A stretch of 64,000 bases of DNA from Streptococcus ovuberis. Lineage in GTDB: Bacteria; Bacillota; Bacilli; Lactobacillales; Streptococcaceae. The position numbers were made by a program, and so were the translations under genes. The stretch covers positions 1-64,000 of the forward strand of contig NZ_JAAXPR010000004.1 in NCBI RefSeq assembly GCF_012396585.1. Reading direction: 5' to 3'. The notes below the pieces were generated by a model. It was not told the DNA's origin. It saw only the letters and a program-made list of their open reading frames with translations, and ran no database searches. Below, piece by piece: positions 9,484 through 18,578 of the stretch. The stretch's first letter is position 1. Each line of letters starts with the position of its first letter.

Positions 9484-9909
9484 GTATTTCTCTAAAAACT
9501 CACGTCATGCATAGACAAAAAACAGATGCAACCATTTCTCAAATGACATTAATTTTCCTGCAATCTCTTAAAAACAAATGAGTATCAGGACAATCTCTCC
9601 ATCTCACCAACCTCATACCATACTCTCTATCTAAAAACTGGCTTTCTATGCGGAACATTATTTTCTGTGAACGGCATCTTCTTCAAAGATTTACTTTGCC
9701 AAAAACCAGTATTCCACTGACCCCACTTACTACCAACTGCCTTTAAAGGCTGACCAATCTACTCAGAAATCAGTTTCAAATAACAGTCCCTAGTATTTTC
9801 CCAGACCAAAACCACACCAGCCTCGCTCCTCTTGAGATGAGGAACAAGGCTGGTGCTTAATCTTTTTTATCGTCTCCTTGATGGCGTTATACCATCTTTT
9901 AGGCTAACA
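9484..9909. other. Intergenic region between ccpA and the adhesin gene
   Basis: 426 bases holding only the hairpin at 9816-9854. I see no gene, promoter or other structure in the remainder (9490-9810). Confidence 0.5.
9816..9854 (-). terminator. Probable ccpA terminator hairpin
   Basis: ACCAGCCTCGCTCCTC (9816-9831) pairs with 9839-9854 with two mismatches, 56 bases beyond the ccpA stop codon. The minus-strand tail is only TGTGGTTTTGG, so termination in that direction may be modest; the plus-strand tail is richer in T. Confidence 0.6.
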
Positions 9910-10914
9910 CTACTTGGTTGACCGACGCTCTGCAATGCTATGATTAAGGAATACTTCACGGTCTTCCAACTCTTCCTTGAGCATGATTTTGGTCAGCATC
10001 CGCATGGCAATCGCCCCAATGTCATAAATCGGCTGACTGATAGACGTTAGGTTTGGACGGGCAAACTTAGTCACTGTCGAATCGTTGCTGGTGATGATTT
10101 CGAACTGCTCAGGCACTTTGACACCTGCATCTTCAATACCATTCAAGAGCCCTACTGCGATTTCATCTTCTGCTACAATCGCAGCAGTTGCCCCAGATTT
10201 AAGGACGCGCTCTGCCAAGGCGTAGCCTTCTTGGTATTTGTACTTGGCTTCGAAGACCAACCCTTCATTGAAGGCGATGTCGCTAGCCTTGAGTCCTTCT
10301 TTGTACCCTTTGAGTCGCAATTTGCCATTGATCTCGTCAAGCAACGGTCCAGAGACAAAGGCGATTTTGTCATTGCGCTTAGCTAGCAGCTTAACGGCAT
10401 CGGCAGTCGCTGTCTGATAGTCAATATTGACACTTGGCAGCTGGTGATCCAAATCCACTGTTCCTGCTAGGACGACTGGCTTGCGAGACCGCGAAAACTC
10501 TGCTCGCACCTTATCGGTCAAGTGATAGCCCATGAAAATAATCCCATCCACCTGCTTAGCAAAGAGGCTATTGACAACACTTACTTCCTTATCATCATTT
10601 TCATCGCTATTGGCGATAATGATATTGTACTTATACATCTCAGCAATATCGTCAATTCCTTGCGCTAGGGTTGAGAAATAAGCATTGGCAATATTTGGAA
10701 TAACGACCCCTACTGTCGTCGTTTTCTTGCTAGCCAGTCCACGCGCTACCGCATTTGGACGATAGTCTAGGCGTTCGATAACATCAAGAACCTTCTTACG
10801 AGTATTTTCCTTGACATTTTTGTTGCCGTTCACGACACGGCTGACTGTTGCCATGGAAACACCAGCTTCACGAGCAACGTCATAAATGGTAACCGTTTCA
10901 TCTGTATTTAACAT
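9910..10914 (-). CDS. ccpA: Catabolite control protein A (LacI family)
   Basis: Master regulator of carbon catabolite repression; it binds cre sites together with Ser-phosphorylated HPr. The 334 residues match the usual CcpA length. The N-terminal LacI helix-turn-helix (TIYDVAREAGVSMATVSRVV, residues 9-28) is followed by the hinge and a periplasmic-binding-protein-like core with the ASDI/EAKYKYQEGY and ITSNDST segments typical of streptococcal CcpA. It is divergent from pepQ, the conserved arrangement in streptococci and relatives, and the shared intergenic region has two cre-like sites, consistent with autoregulation. Likely targets in this window are the two glycosidase clusters, whose promoters carry cre boxes. 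Confidence 0.95.
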   Translation of the reverse strand: MLNTDETVTIYDVAREAGVSMATVSRVVNGNKNVKENTRKKVLDVIERLDYRPNAVARGLASKKTTTVGVVIPNIANAYFSTLAQGIDDIAEMYKYNIIIANSDENDDKEVSVVNSLFAKQVDGIIFMGYHLTDKVRAEFSRSRKPVVLAGTVDLDHQLPSVNIDYQTATADAVKLLAKRNDKIAFVSGPLLDEINGKLRLKGYKEGLKASDIAFNEGLVFEAKYKYQEGYALAERVLKSGATAAIVAEDEIAVGLLNGIEDAGVKVPEQFEIITSNDSTVTKFARPNLTSISQPIYDIGAIAMRMLTKIMLKEELEDREVFLNHSIAERRSTK

Positions 10915-10935
10915 ATGTTATATCCTTTCTGTTTG

Positions 10936-10979
10936 AAAATGGCGCTTACATTCTATCTTTAAGTTTACCATTTTGTAAA
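10936..10979 (-). promoter_or_regulatory. ccpA promoter with overlapping cre-like half-site
   Basis: Minus strand: TTTACA (10974-10979), 18-bp spacer, TAGAAT (10950-10955). Immediately downstream ATGTAAGCGCCATTT (10937-10951) has a perfect left cre arm (TGTAANCG) but a poor right arm. Its position at the transcription start would suit negative autoregulation. Confidence 0.55.
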
Positions 10980-10991
10980 AAGTCTTTCAAG

Positions 10992-11006
10992 TGAAAACGC
11001 TCTTTT
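10992..11006 (+). promoter_or_regulatory. cre-like site in the ccpA/pepQ intergenic region
   Basis: TGAAAACGCTCTTTT matches the cre consensus TGWAANCGNTNWCA except for its last two bases. It lies about 85 bases upstream of pepQ and upstream of the ccpA -35 element, so it could serve either gene. Confidence 0.5.
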
Positions 11007-11090
11007 CTCTTGATTTTTCAGTGTTTTTTTGAAAAAATAGTAGACAAGAACTCATTTTATATGAAATAAAGCTTAGAAAGTTGGTATTTT

Positions 11091-12167
11091 ATGTCCAAAA
11101 TACAAGCCGTCACTCACTACCTCAACGAGCAAGAAGCAGGTCTAGCCCTCTTTTCTGATCCTGTTTCCATCCAGTACCTCACTGGTTTTTACAGTGACCC
11201 TCATGAACGCCACCTTTTTCTCTTTGTTTTCAGAGATAGGGAGCCTCTTCTTTTCCTCCCTGCCTTGGAAGTCAATAGCGCCAAGCGTAGCCTAGATTTT
11301 GAGGTGGTCGGTTATCAGGATGCCGAAAACCCTTGGGCTAAGCTCAAAGCTAAACTTCCTGCTGTTTCAGGTCCTATTTTAGCAGAGTTTGATAGCCTTA
11401 ACCTGACACGCTATCAAGGCCTGAAACAAGTCTTTGATAACTCTTTTGAAGATCTAACCCCTTTCATCAATCGCATGAAATTGATCAAATCAGCTGATGA
11501 AATTGCTAAACTCAAGTATGCCGGTAGCTTTGCAGATAAGGCTGTCCAAATCGGCTTTGAGGCGATTTCCCTAGATAAGACCGAAAATGACCTGATCACT
11601 GAGATTGAATTCGGCATGAAAAAGTTGGGTGTCAAGAAGATGAGCTTTGATACCATGGTGTTATCTGCTGAAAATGCAGCTGATCCTCATGGCATTCCCG
11701 GGGCGAATGTGATCCAGAATAATGCCCTGTTGCTCTTTGACCTTGGAACCGAGAACAATGGCTACATGTCAGATATGACACGGACCGTTGCGGTTGGTCA
11801 GCCTGATACATTTAAAAAGGACATCTACCAGCTCTGTTTAGAAGCCCAGTTGACTGCCCTTGAATGGATCAAACCAGGAGTCACTGCTGCTGAGGTAGAT
11901 GCCGCAGCTCGCAATGTCATTGCCAAAGCAGGTTACGGAGAGTATTTCAACCATCGTCTCGGCCACGGTATCGGTATGAGTGTCCATGAGTTTCCTTCTA
12001 TTATGGCAGGTAACGACCTTGTCCTTGAAGAGGGCATGGCCTTCTCTGTCGAACCTGGTATCTATATTCCTGGCAAGGTTGGCGTTCGTATCGAAGACTG
12101 CGGTGTTGTGACCAAGAATGGCTTTGACCTTTTCACCAACACTCCTAAAGAGCTTCTCTATTTTTAA
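11091..12167 (+). CDS. pepQ: Xaa-Pro dipeptidase (proline dipeptidase), M24 family
   Basis: Cytoplasmic metallopeptidase that splits X-Pro dipeptides, the last step of proline-rich peptide use. 358 residues, close to the usual size. An N-terminal creatinase-like domain (about 1-125) precedes the pita-bread catalytic domain. The two-metal ligands are visible: Asp in LLFDLGTENNGYMSDMTRT, His in HRLGHGIGMSVHEFP, Glu in FSVEPGIY and Glu in VRIEDCG. It is divergent from ccpA, as in many streptococci and lactococci, where CcpA influences its expression. The ribosome binding site (AGAAAG) is weak. It is monocistronic and converges on the CPBP operon. Confidence 0.93.
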   Translation: MSKIQAVTHYLNEQEAGLALFSDPVSIQYLTGFYSDPHERHLFLFVFRDREPLLFLPALEVNSAKRSLDFEVVGYQDAENPWAKLKAKLPAVSGPILAEFDSLNLTRYQGLKQVFDNSFEDLTPFINRMKLIKSADEIAKLKYAGSFADKAVQIGFEAISLDKTENDLITEIEFGMKKLGVKKMSFDTMVLSAENAADPHGIPGANVIQNNALLLFDLGTENNGYMSDMTRTVAVGQPDTFKKDIYQLCLEAQLTALEWIKPGVTAAEVDAAARNVIAKAGYGEYFNHRLGHGIGMSVHEFPSIMAGNDLVLEEGMAFSVEPGIYIPGKVGVRIEDCGVVTKNGFDLFTNTPKELLYF

Positions 12168-12532
12168 GCCATCTTCAGCAGTAGTTAGCTAAGCCGAAAT
12201 CACTATCGGCACCTTATCTGGATTAGTTTTTTAAGAGCTACTTCGTAGAGTCCTTTAAGCCTTACAATGACAATGCCATTGTTAAGAACCTGTCTGTGTG
12301 AAGATGTTTTAATAAAGATTGCAATATTTGGCCCATTCTCGGCAAAGTTTTGAAGGTTCCGAGGCATAGATCCAAAAATCTATCGGCGAAAAACTAAGCA
12401 GAACAGAGGAGTTGGCAATCTCACCTCTGGATACAAGTTCTAAACGTTTACATCACTTTCTGATCTGATTAAAAAAGCCTGTCTCTTTGATATAACGCAA
12501 AGAGACAGGGCTTTATTGTTTAGAAGAGATTC
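12168..12532. other. Convergent intergenic region after pepQ
   Basis: 365 bases between converging genes. Apart from the terminator at 12474-12514 I see no gene or regulatory structure. Confidence 0.5.
12474..12514. terminator. Bidirectional terminator between pepQ and the CPBP operon
   Basis: AAAGCCTGTCTCTTTG (12474-12489) pairs with CAAAGAGACAGGGCTTT (12498-12514), with one bulged G. A-runs and T-runs flank both sides. It lies 18 bases beyond the stop of the minus-strand gene at 12533. Confidence 0.8.
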
Positions 12533-13414
12533 TCAGAGCGATTCGGTCGCCTTGGGGCCAAACAATTGATAGCTGATAATCACTATTAAAACGGTTTGGA
12601 CCAGCACACTAATGACACTGCCTTCAACACCAAAAGCGCCTCCAGACAACCAATCAGGCCCCTGAGGACTGACGTGAATAAAGGCAGAACCTACATCGGT
12701 ACCACTGACAGGGAAAGCAAAAACATTCCCTTGGAAGCAATTCCAAGCGGCATGCAAGCCACTAATGACCCATAAATTATTCGTTTTCAGCATCACTAAA
12801 CAGCCAAAAACTCCGAAACAAAAAAGATCCAGAAGGGGAATGAACTCAATCCCGTTATTTCCCAAATGCATGGCTGTGAAAAAAACAGCAGAAATCAGAA
12901 TCGCTATCCATTTGGAATAACGAGTCGCCAGCGATGTAAACAACCACCCTCGGCAAAGGACCTCTTCAGCGGTTCCTTGGATAGACCAAGCCAAAAGCAG
13001 GGGCAGGAATCTACCAAGTGTTTCCTGCGAAAAATCCGTTCCCGTCAAACGGGCACTGCCAGTCCAAAGCATCAAGACGACACAGCTGCAAAGCATCAGG
13101 CCTCCCCAGAACCACCCTTGAAGAAAGGACACTAAAAACCCTTTTTTCGTCAATCCAAGGCCATCTAACGGTGCTTTCTCTACCACTACAGCCCATAAAA
13201 GGACCGCCAAAATAATCGCAGCAAAGCTCAGCAATTCTAAAATGTCTGAATCAAGGGGTAAAATAGCCCCTAGACCTTCAGACATAAAGAACCCTAAAAG
13301 TTCTCCTAGAAATAAGAGCACTATACCAATTAAAGGAGCTAACCACCAGCTAAAATTAAAGCGTGACTTTTCCTTAGCCGACACAAATCCTAGGTGTCCA
13401 AGTGTAGGCATCAT
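12533..13414 (-). CDS. CPBP-family intramembrane protease (CAAX protease / Abi-like)
   Basis: A polytopic membrane protein of 293 residues with about eight hydrophobic segments. The family signature is present: EE-x3-R (GTAEEVLCRGW), then AMHLGNNG, which supplies a metal-binding His, and a later AAWN. Family knowledge: CPBP (type II CAAX/Abi) proteins are membrane glutamic or metal-dependent proteases; in lactic acid bacteria several are linked to bacteriocin self-immunity, but most are uncharacterised. Its start overlaps the upstream CPBP gene by 4 bases (ATGA), so the two are translationally coupled. No bacteriocin gene is adjacent, so an immunity role cannot be assigned. Confidence 0.8.
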   Translation of the reverse strand: MMPTLGHLGFVSAKEKSRFNFSWWLAPLIGIVLLFLGELLGFFMSEGLGAILPLDSDILELLSFAAIILAVLLWAVVVEKAPLDGLGLTKKGFLVSFLQGWFWGGLMLCSCVVLMLWTGSARLTGTDFSQETLGRFLPLLLAWSIQGTAEEVLCRGWLFTSLATRYSKWIAILISAVFFTAMHLGNNGIEFIPLLDLFCFGVFGCLVMLKTNNLWVISGLHAAWNCFQGNVFAFPVSGTDVGSAFIHVSPQGPDWLSGGAFGVEGSVISVLVQTVLIVIISYQLFGPKATESL

Positions 13415-14154
13415 AGACTTTCCGAACTCCTTTCAATTTTTGTAAAAGGGGCCAGTTGGCGCACCATCAAAACGGTCATCAGTAGCCTTACAACACATAA
13501 AACGAGAATCAGACCAGAAACCATAGGAAGCAACTTAACCAGCCCGCCCATCAAAATATAATCCCACAGCGCATGATCCACAGCTTGATAAGCAATTTTT
13601 TGCGTCAACATGTAGAGATACGCATAAAAAATCCCCATAAGACCTGTTAGAAAGACCTGCAACACCACCCTATGCAAGGGACTGCCACCAAAGAAATTGA
13701 TGGCATGGAAAAGACCAAAAGCCACGGAAGAACCCAAAATCGCCTTTTTTGCTGGCATTCTCTTTAAAAGATACGTCAGAAGAATACGACGGAAAAACAT
13801 TTCTTCGCCTATGCCTACTAAAAGAGTTGCTACGACTGGCAACATAAACTGCCAATTGGGCTGAAAGGCTTTCAACCAATAGTAAGCCCCTAGACTAAGA
13901 ATCGGTAAGATTGAGGCCAAGATATAGGATTTCCGAACAGGAAACGCTTTTTCAACTGTTAAGGCAGATTGATGTTTTAGCCAATAAAGAATCGTCATGG
14001 CCGCTAAAACGGTTAAAAACGGCAGCATACTGGCTAGAAAACCTTCATCTTCATAGGCAATTCCTTTGACATGGTAACTATAAACCAAGCCCATTAGCAT
14101 AGTGCCTACATAGGCACCACTGAACAATAACATTGATTTTTTTTCAGACATCAT
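13411..14154 (-). CDS. CPBP-family intramembrane protease, second copy
   Basis: 247 residues and about seven hydrophobic segments. The motif GIGEEMFFRRILL (EE-x3-R) and the following FGLFHAINF (His) define the CPBP family. It is the first gene of a two-gene operon with the CPBP gene at 12533-13414. The two proteins are clearly different rather than a recent duplication; this one is shorter and the hydrophobic pattern differs. Upstream, around 14206-14214, TGCTATCCT could act as an extended -10. Substrate and role are unknown; immunity, peptide maturation and membrane-protein turnover are all possible for the family. Confidence 0.75.
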   Translation of the reverse strand: MMSEKKSMLLFSGAYVGTMLMGLVYSYHVKGIAYEDEGFLASMLPFLTVLAAMTILYWLKHQSALTVEKAFPVRKSYILASILPILSLGAYYWLKAFQPNWQFMLPVVATLLVGIGEEMFFRRILLTYLLKRMPAKKAILGSSVAFGLFHAINFFGGSPLHRVVLQVFLTGLMGIFYAYLYMLTQKIAYQAVDHALWDYILMGGLVKLLPMVSGLILVLCVVRLLMTVLMVRQLAPFTKIERSSESL

Positions 14155-14296
14155 AACCCCTTAGCTATTTTATTTTTCCTATCCCTAGGATAGCAAATCC
14201 ATCTATTGACCATCTATTCAAGGTCTGAGATTGTTCTATTATTCCTAAGTTGATTGCTCAGTAACAGCAATAGGCCAAACGCTTACTTTAGATACC

Positions 14297-14330
14297 AAAA
14301 GCTTCAACCGTCCTTGACGTTGAAGCTTTT
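14297..14330 (-). terminator. Terminator of the ABC exporter operon
   Basis: Perfect 12-bp stem AAAAGCTTCAAC (14297-14308) with GTTGAAGCTTTT (14319-14330) around a 10-base loop, 22 bases beyond the permease stop codon. Confidence 0.8.
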
Positions 14331-14351
14331 GAAATATGCTCACAATAGGGG

Positions 14352-17300
14352 CTACTCCACTGATTTAAGGGCCTCTAACATATCTACCTGCCTTAGGCGG
14401 CGATTAACCAACCAGCCCAGTACGGCTAATATTGCCGCAATAGCCACAATTGGCACAAGATAGACATAGAGAGCCACTTGGGGCTGAAACATGATGTTCG
14501 AAAACGCAATCATCTGCAATAATAACCGATGGAGGAAAAAGCCACCCGCCAAGCCGACTAGGATACCGACCAGAGACAAGACCATGGTCTCGCGATAGAT
14601 GTAGAGGGTCACTTCCTTATTATGGAAACCTAGGACCTTAATGGTTGATAGCTCCCTAATCCTCTCTGCTACATTAATATTGGTCAAATTGTAAAGGATA
14701 ACAACCGCCAATAAAACCGATAGGGCAATCAAGACCAGCATGACCGCTGCTAAAGAATCGGCTGTCTTGGTCAAGGCCGCTTTGAGTGTCGTGTTTTGCA
14801 CGACGCCAGTCACTCCATCTCGCTTCAAGAAATCGGCAGCAGCCTGACGGACTGCTTCTGCTGAGCGCTCTTTCAAGGCCACTAGGTGGCTATTGGCGAT
14901 TGGCTCTTGTCCTGTTACTTGCCGGTAATAGGCCTTGGAGAGATAGAGGTAGTGCCCAGCATACATTTCCGTTATTCCTGCTACTCGAACGCTGATCGGA
15001 CGATCTTCTAATGTAATAGTCACGTCATCACCAATCCCTACCCCATAGTTGGCTGCTAATTTTTCTGTCAAAATAGCACCGCGTTCATCTAAGCTCAGCT
15101 TCGTTTTAGAATGGCGATGTCTCAAATTCACCAAACCTGCTAGCGCTGAAGGTTCTGCCACCAGGACACTGATGGTCTGCTCTCCAGCCTGCCCGAGATC
15201 CTCGGTCAACGCTAAAAAGCGAACAGCTTGCGCTTGCTCCACCGATTGAGCAGCCAACAGCTCTGCAACCTCGGCCTTCTCAGACTCTGAAGCTCTGCTA
15301 TTTTCCGCCACAACCAAATCATAAGTAACCAATTCTTCAAACTGGGTCTGCGCAACCCCTGAAATGGAGGATTGAATTCCAAGCCCAGCAAAGAGAAGGG
15401 CTACCGATCCCGCCACCCCCAAAATAGTCATCAGCATTCGCTGCTTATAGCGAAAAATGTTTCGAGCGGTCACCTTCTGAGTAAAGGATAGGCGTTGCCA
15501 GAGGGCAGGAAGCTTTTCGAGTAAGATACTGGCCCCTGCAACAGGTGGTTTGGCTTGCAGAAGTTGCGCCGCCTGTTCCTTGACCAAATCCCTTCTAGCG
15601 ACTAGATAGGCTGGTAAAACTGCTGATATAAGGGCCAAAACTAGAGCCATCAAAGTCCAAGAAGGATAGAAAAAGCGATCAATAGTGCCTAATACTGACT
15701 TCTTGGTCAGTATATTTCCAATCATGCTGGATAGAACCGTATGCCCTAAAAAGACACCAGCAGCTGTTCCCACTAAACTGGCAACCAACCCATAAAGAAC
15801 AAATTTGGCTATAATGGCTTGGTTACTATAGCCCAAGGCTTTGAAAATCCCAGCATTATGCCGCTCCTCATCCACAAAACGAGTCATGGTGGTGAGGGTC
15901 ACTAGAGCCGCCACTAAGTAGAGCACAATGGGAAAGACATTCCCCACAGCAGAAATAGCCGAAGCCCCTGTGATAAAGGTATCGTAGCCATGTCCGCCTG
16001 GCAAAGTCTGACGGGTATAGCTCTTATAACTAGGTTCTTCCAAACGTTCCAAGTTCTCTTGAGCCGCCGTCAGATCCTTCTTGGCAGTCGCTATCGCCTT
16101 ATCTGCTTCTGCTTTTTGGCGCGCATAGTCTGCTTCTGAATGACCTAACTTAGCCACAGCTTCCTCAATCATCGCTTGGTTTTGAGCAATAGCAGAGCTG
16201 GACTGATGGAGCTGGGCTTGACCTGCCTGATAGCCTGCCAAGCCCGATTGGTACTCCGATAGGCCTGCCTCATACTGGCTTTGACCTGCCTCGTAGTCTG
16301 CAAGCCCTTGCTGATAGGCGGCAAGCCCAGCTTCGTACTGAGATTTGCCCGCTTGATAGGCTGATAGACTAGCTTCATAAGCCTCTTGCCCCTGCTTGTA
16401 TTGGGCTTGGCCTGCCTGATAGTCTGCCAAATTTTGCTCATATCGTTGTCGTCCAGCTTGGTAGTCTGAAAACCCTTGGTCATACTGACTTTCTAAGCTA
16501 GAAAGTTGCTGGTCTGTTTGTGCCAACTGAGTTTCCAAGGTTTGTAGATCAGAGGCCGAACTAGGGTCTATCCCTTGGTCTATTAAGGCTTGTTTTTGAC
16601 CCTCCAAAGCCGACAAGCCGTCCTGCCACTCCTTGCGGCCAGTTTGAATCAGCCCTGCCAAAGTGTCTAACTGGTCCTTACTTGCAGCCAAAGTCGCCTC
16701 AGCCTGGTCAAGCTGGTTTCTGGCAGTGTCCAGCTGAGCCTTGCTGGCCTCCAATTCTTGTTTACCTACCTGCAATTTTTCTTCAGCATCGGCCAGCTGT
16801 TCTGCTTTTTGGGCCAGTTCTGCCTTGGCCAAATCTAATTCAAATTTGGCGGCTTCTAACTGCTGGCTAGACTGATCCAGTTCGACCTGACCAGCTTCTA
16901 GTTCCCCCGCCACTCTTGCGATTGCTTCTTGACCTCTGACTAGTTCAGCCTGTCCCTGACTCAGCTGGTTTTGGCCACTAGCAATCTCTTGTTGGGCTTT
17001 CGCCAGTTGGTTTTGACCATCAGCTAGCTTTTTCTCAGACGTTGCAATATCCGCATACCCCTTATCGATCTCTCTTTGGCCATCCGCCTTCAAAACAGTC
17101 AAGCGTTGCTGGCCATTGTCCGCCAAAAGATGGTCCAACTCGTTTTGGTGCTCTGCTATTTTTTTCTCATAGTCAGGGTGGTAAAAAGGCAAAGCCGCCA
17201 CATCATCATAAACCAACCGAGCTATGAGATAAACTGGGCTGTCAAAAGCATCCGCTGTCGTCACAGCATAGCCTGCTAGATCTCCTGTTCCAACAGTCGT

Positions 17301-17834
17301 TTGGCCTAATGAATCCCGATCCCAAATCTCTGACGACTGAACAAATCCTGTAATGGTAAAGGTTTTGCTGGTTAAAGGACTGTCATCAGCGACCGTGAAA
17401 GTTAGCTTATCTCCAATTTGATAACGATTCTCGAGTTGCTGAGCTAGAGCGATTTGGTCTGCTTGCTGGGGCATCTCTCCTGCTAAAACACGGTAGCGAG
17501 ACATCTTTTTAGGAGCTGAAAAAATACGTACAGCCTCATTTCTTCCAGCTATAGTGGCATCAACCAGATAACCGAATTCAACCTCTGCCCCTTCCAAGGA
17601 TTGGAGCTCAGCCACATCTTGATCAGATAGACCATAGTCTGCCATAACCGCTAGGTCAACCATTTTGGTCTCTTCAATATAGGCTTGAGCCGTCCTTTGC
17701 ATATTGGGTGTAGTGACCTTTAAAGCGACCAAGGCCATGGAACCAATCATCATTAGACTAAAAATCGAGAAAAAGCGCCCCTTAGATTTGAGGAAGGACT
17801 GAAGCAAATCCTTCGTATAGACACGTTTTGCCAT
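14352..17834 (-). CDS. Large FtsX-type ABC permease with long extracytoplasmic coiled coil
   Basis: A 1160-residue permease, partner of the ATPase encoded just upstream (9-base gap). One N-terminal transmembrane helix (about 20-42) leads to an extracytoplasmic region. Residues about 240-615 are a charged Gln/Ala/Leu-rich coiled coil that includes ten consecutive heptads of the form YxxGxxx. Two FtsX-like blocks follow (three helices about 645-775, then a helix near 835 and three C-terminal helices with ERIRELSTIKVLGF). Family knowledge: this architecture is seen in Gram-positive MacB-like or cell-wall-linked ABC systems that work by mechanotransmission rather than bulk transport. The substrate is unknown. 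The start follows AGGAGAG. It is the last gene of the operon. Confidence 0.85.
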   Translation of the reverse strand: MAKRVYTKDLLQSFLKSKGRFFSIFSLMMIGSMALVALKVTTPNMQRTAQAYIEETKMVDLAVMADYGLSDQDVAELQSLEGAEVEFGYLVDATIAGRNEAVRIFSAPKKMSRYRVLAGEMPQQADQIALAQQLENRYQIGDKLTFTVADDSPLTSKTFTITGFVQSSEIWDRDSLGQTTVGTGDLAGYAVTTADAFDSPVYLIARLVYDDVAALPFYHPDYEKKIAEHQNELDHLLADNGQQRLTVLKADGQREIDKGYADIATSEKKLADGQNQLAKAQQEIASGQNQLSQGQAELVRGQEAIARVAGELEAGQVELDQSSQQLEAAKFELDLAKAELAQKAEQLADAEEKLQVGKQELEASKAQLDTARNQLDQAEATLAASKDQLDTLAGLIQTGRKEWQDGLSALEGQKQALIDQGIDPSSASDLQTLETQLAQTDQQLSSLESQYDQGFSDYQAGRQRYEQNLADYQAGQAQYKQGQEAYEASLSAYQAGKSQYEAGLAAYQQGLADYEAGQSQYEAGLSEYQSGLAGYQAGQAQLHQSSSAIAQNQAMIEEAVAKLGHSEADYARQKAEADKAIATAKKDLTAAQENLERLEEPSYKSYTRQTLPGGHGYDTFITGASAISAVGNVFPIVLYLVAALVTLTTMTRFVDEERHNAGIFKALGYSNQAIIAKFVLYGLVASLVGTAAGVFLGHTVLSSMIGNILTKKSVLGTIDRFFYPSWTLMALVLALISAVLPAYLVARRDLVKEQAAQLLQAKPPVAGASILLEKLPALWQRLSFTQKVTARNIFRYKQRMLMTILGVAGSVALLFAGLGIQSSISGVAQTQFEELVTYDLVVAENSRASESEKAEVAELLAAQSVEQAQAVRFLALTEDLGQAGEQTISVLVAEPSALAGLVNLRHRHSKTKLSLDERGAILTEKLAANYGVGIGDDVTITLEDRPISVRVAGITEMYAGHYLYLSKAYYRQVTGQEPIANSHLVALKERSAEAVRQAAADFLKRDGVTGVVQNTTLKAALTKTADSLAAVMLVLIALSVLLAVVILYNLTNINVAERIRELSTIKVLGFHNKEVTLYIYRETMVLSLVGILVGLAGGFFLHRLLLQMIAFSNIMFQPQVALYVYLVPIVAIAAILAVLGWLVNRRLRQVDMLEALKSVE

Positions 17835-17843
17835 AAGTCTCTC

Positions 17844-18545
17844 CTAGTATTCCAGATTTGCGATGTCTTGAGGATACGGATTGGTCTTAATCGCCTTAAC
17901 CGTAGCATCTCTCATCTGGATCACTCGGTCCGCAATCGGTGCCAAAGCTGAGTTGTGGGTTACGATAATCACCGTTGCCCCTTCTTTTCGGGACATATCC
18001 TGTAAAATTTGCAGAACTTGCTTGCCCGTCTGGTAGTCCAAGGCTCCTGTTGGTTCATCACATAGCAGAATCTTAGGGCGTTTGGCCACTGCACGAGCAA
18101 TCGAAACCCGTTGTTGCTCACCGCCTGACAGCTGGGCTGGAAAATGATTGAGCCTCTTGCCCAATCCGACCTTCTCCAAAACATCAACTGGATCCATGGC
18201 ATCTTTGACAATCTCTGAAGCCAACTCCACATTTTCTTTAGCCGTTAAATTAGCCACTAGATTATAGAATTGGAAAACAAACCCCACATCGTCACGGCGA
18301 TAATTGGTCCGTTCATGGGCGTTAAACTGAGCAATATCCACGCCATCAATGATAACCTGTCCCTCATCATTAGTATCCATTCCCCCAAGAATGTTAAGCA
18401 AGGTTGACTTGCCCGCCCCTGAAGAACCTAGGATGATGACCAGTTCCCCTTTTTCAATGTCAAAAGTCACGTTGTGATTCGCCACAATGCGACTATCGCC
18501 TTTTCCATAATATTTTGAGGACTGCTTCACTTCAATATAGGCCAT
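17844..18545 (-). CDS. ABC transporter ATP-binding protein (MacB/LolD type)
   Basis: 233 residues from the ATG at 18545. I reject an upstream start at 18677 because it precedes the promoter's -10 and lacks homology; GGAGTGAG precedes the chosen ATG. Walker A is [10 protein letters not shown]-loop FQFYNLV, signature [14 protein letters not shown], Walker [14 protein letters not shown]-loop VTHN. These are the features of the LolD/MacB-type exporter ATPases that pair with FtsX-fold permeases. The permease follows after 9 bases, giving a two-gene operon. Cytoplasmic, working as a dimer on the permease. Confidence 0.9.
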   Translation of the reverse strand: MAYIEVKQSSKYYGKGDSRIVANHNVTFDIEKGELVIILGSSGAGKSTLLNILGGMDTNDEGQVIIDGVDIAQFNAHERTNYRRDDVGFVFQFYNLVANLTAKENVELASEIVKDAMDPVDVLEKVGLGKRLNHFPAQLSGGEQQRVSIARAVAKRPKILLCDEPTGALDYQTGKQVLQILQDMSRKEGATVIIVTHNSALAPIADRVIQMRDATVKAIKTNPYPQDIANLEY

Positions 18546-18569
18546 AAACTCACTCCATTTCTTTCTCCT

Positions 18570-18578
18570 ATTATACCA
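18570..18578 (-). promoter_or_regulatory. Extended -10 promoter of the ABC exporter operon
   Basis: Minus-strand TGGTATAAT: a consensus -10 (TATAAT at 18570-18575) with the upstream TGn extension. The -35 region (TCTTAT) is poor. Transcription would start about 18 bases before the ATPase start codon. Confidence 0.65.
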
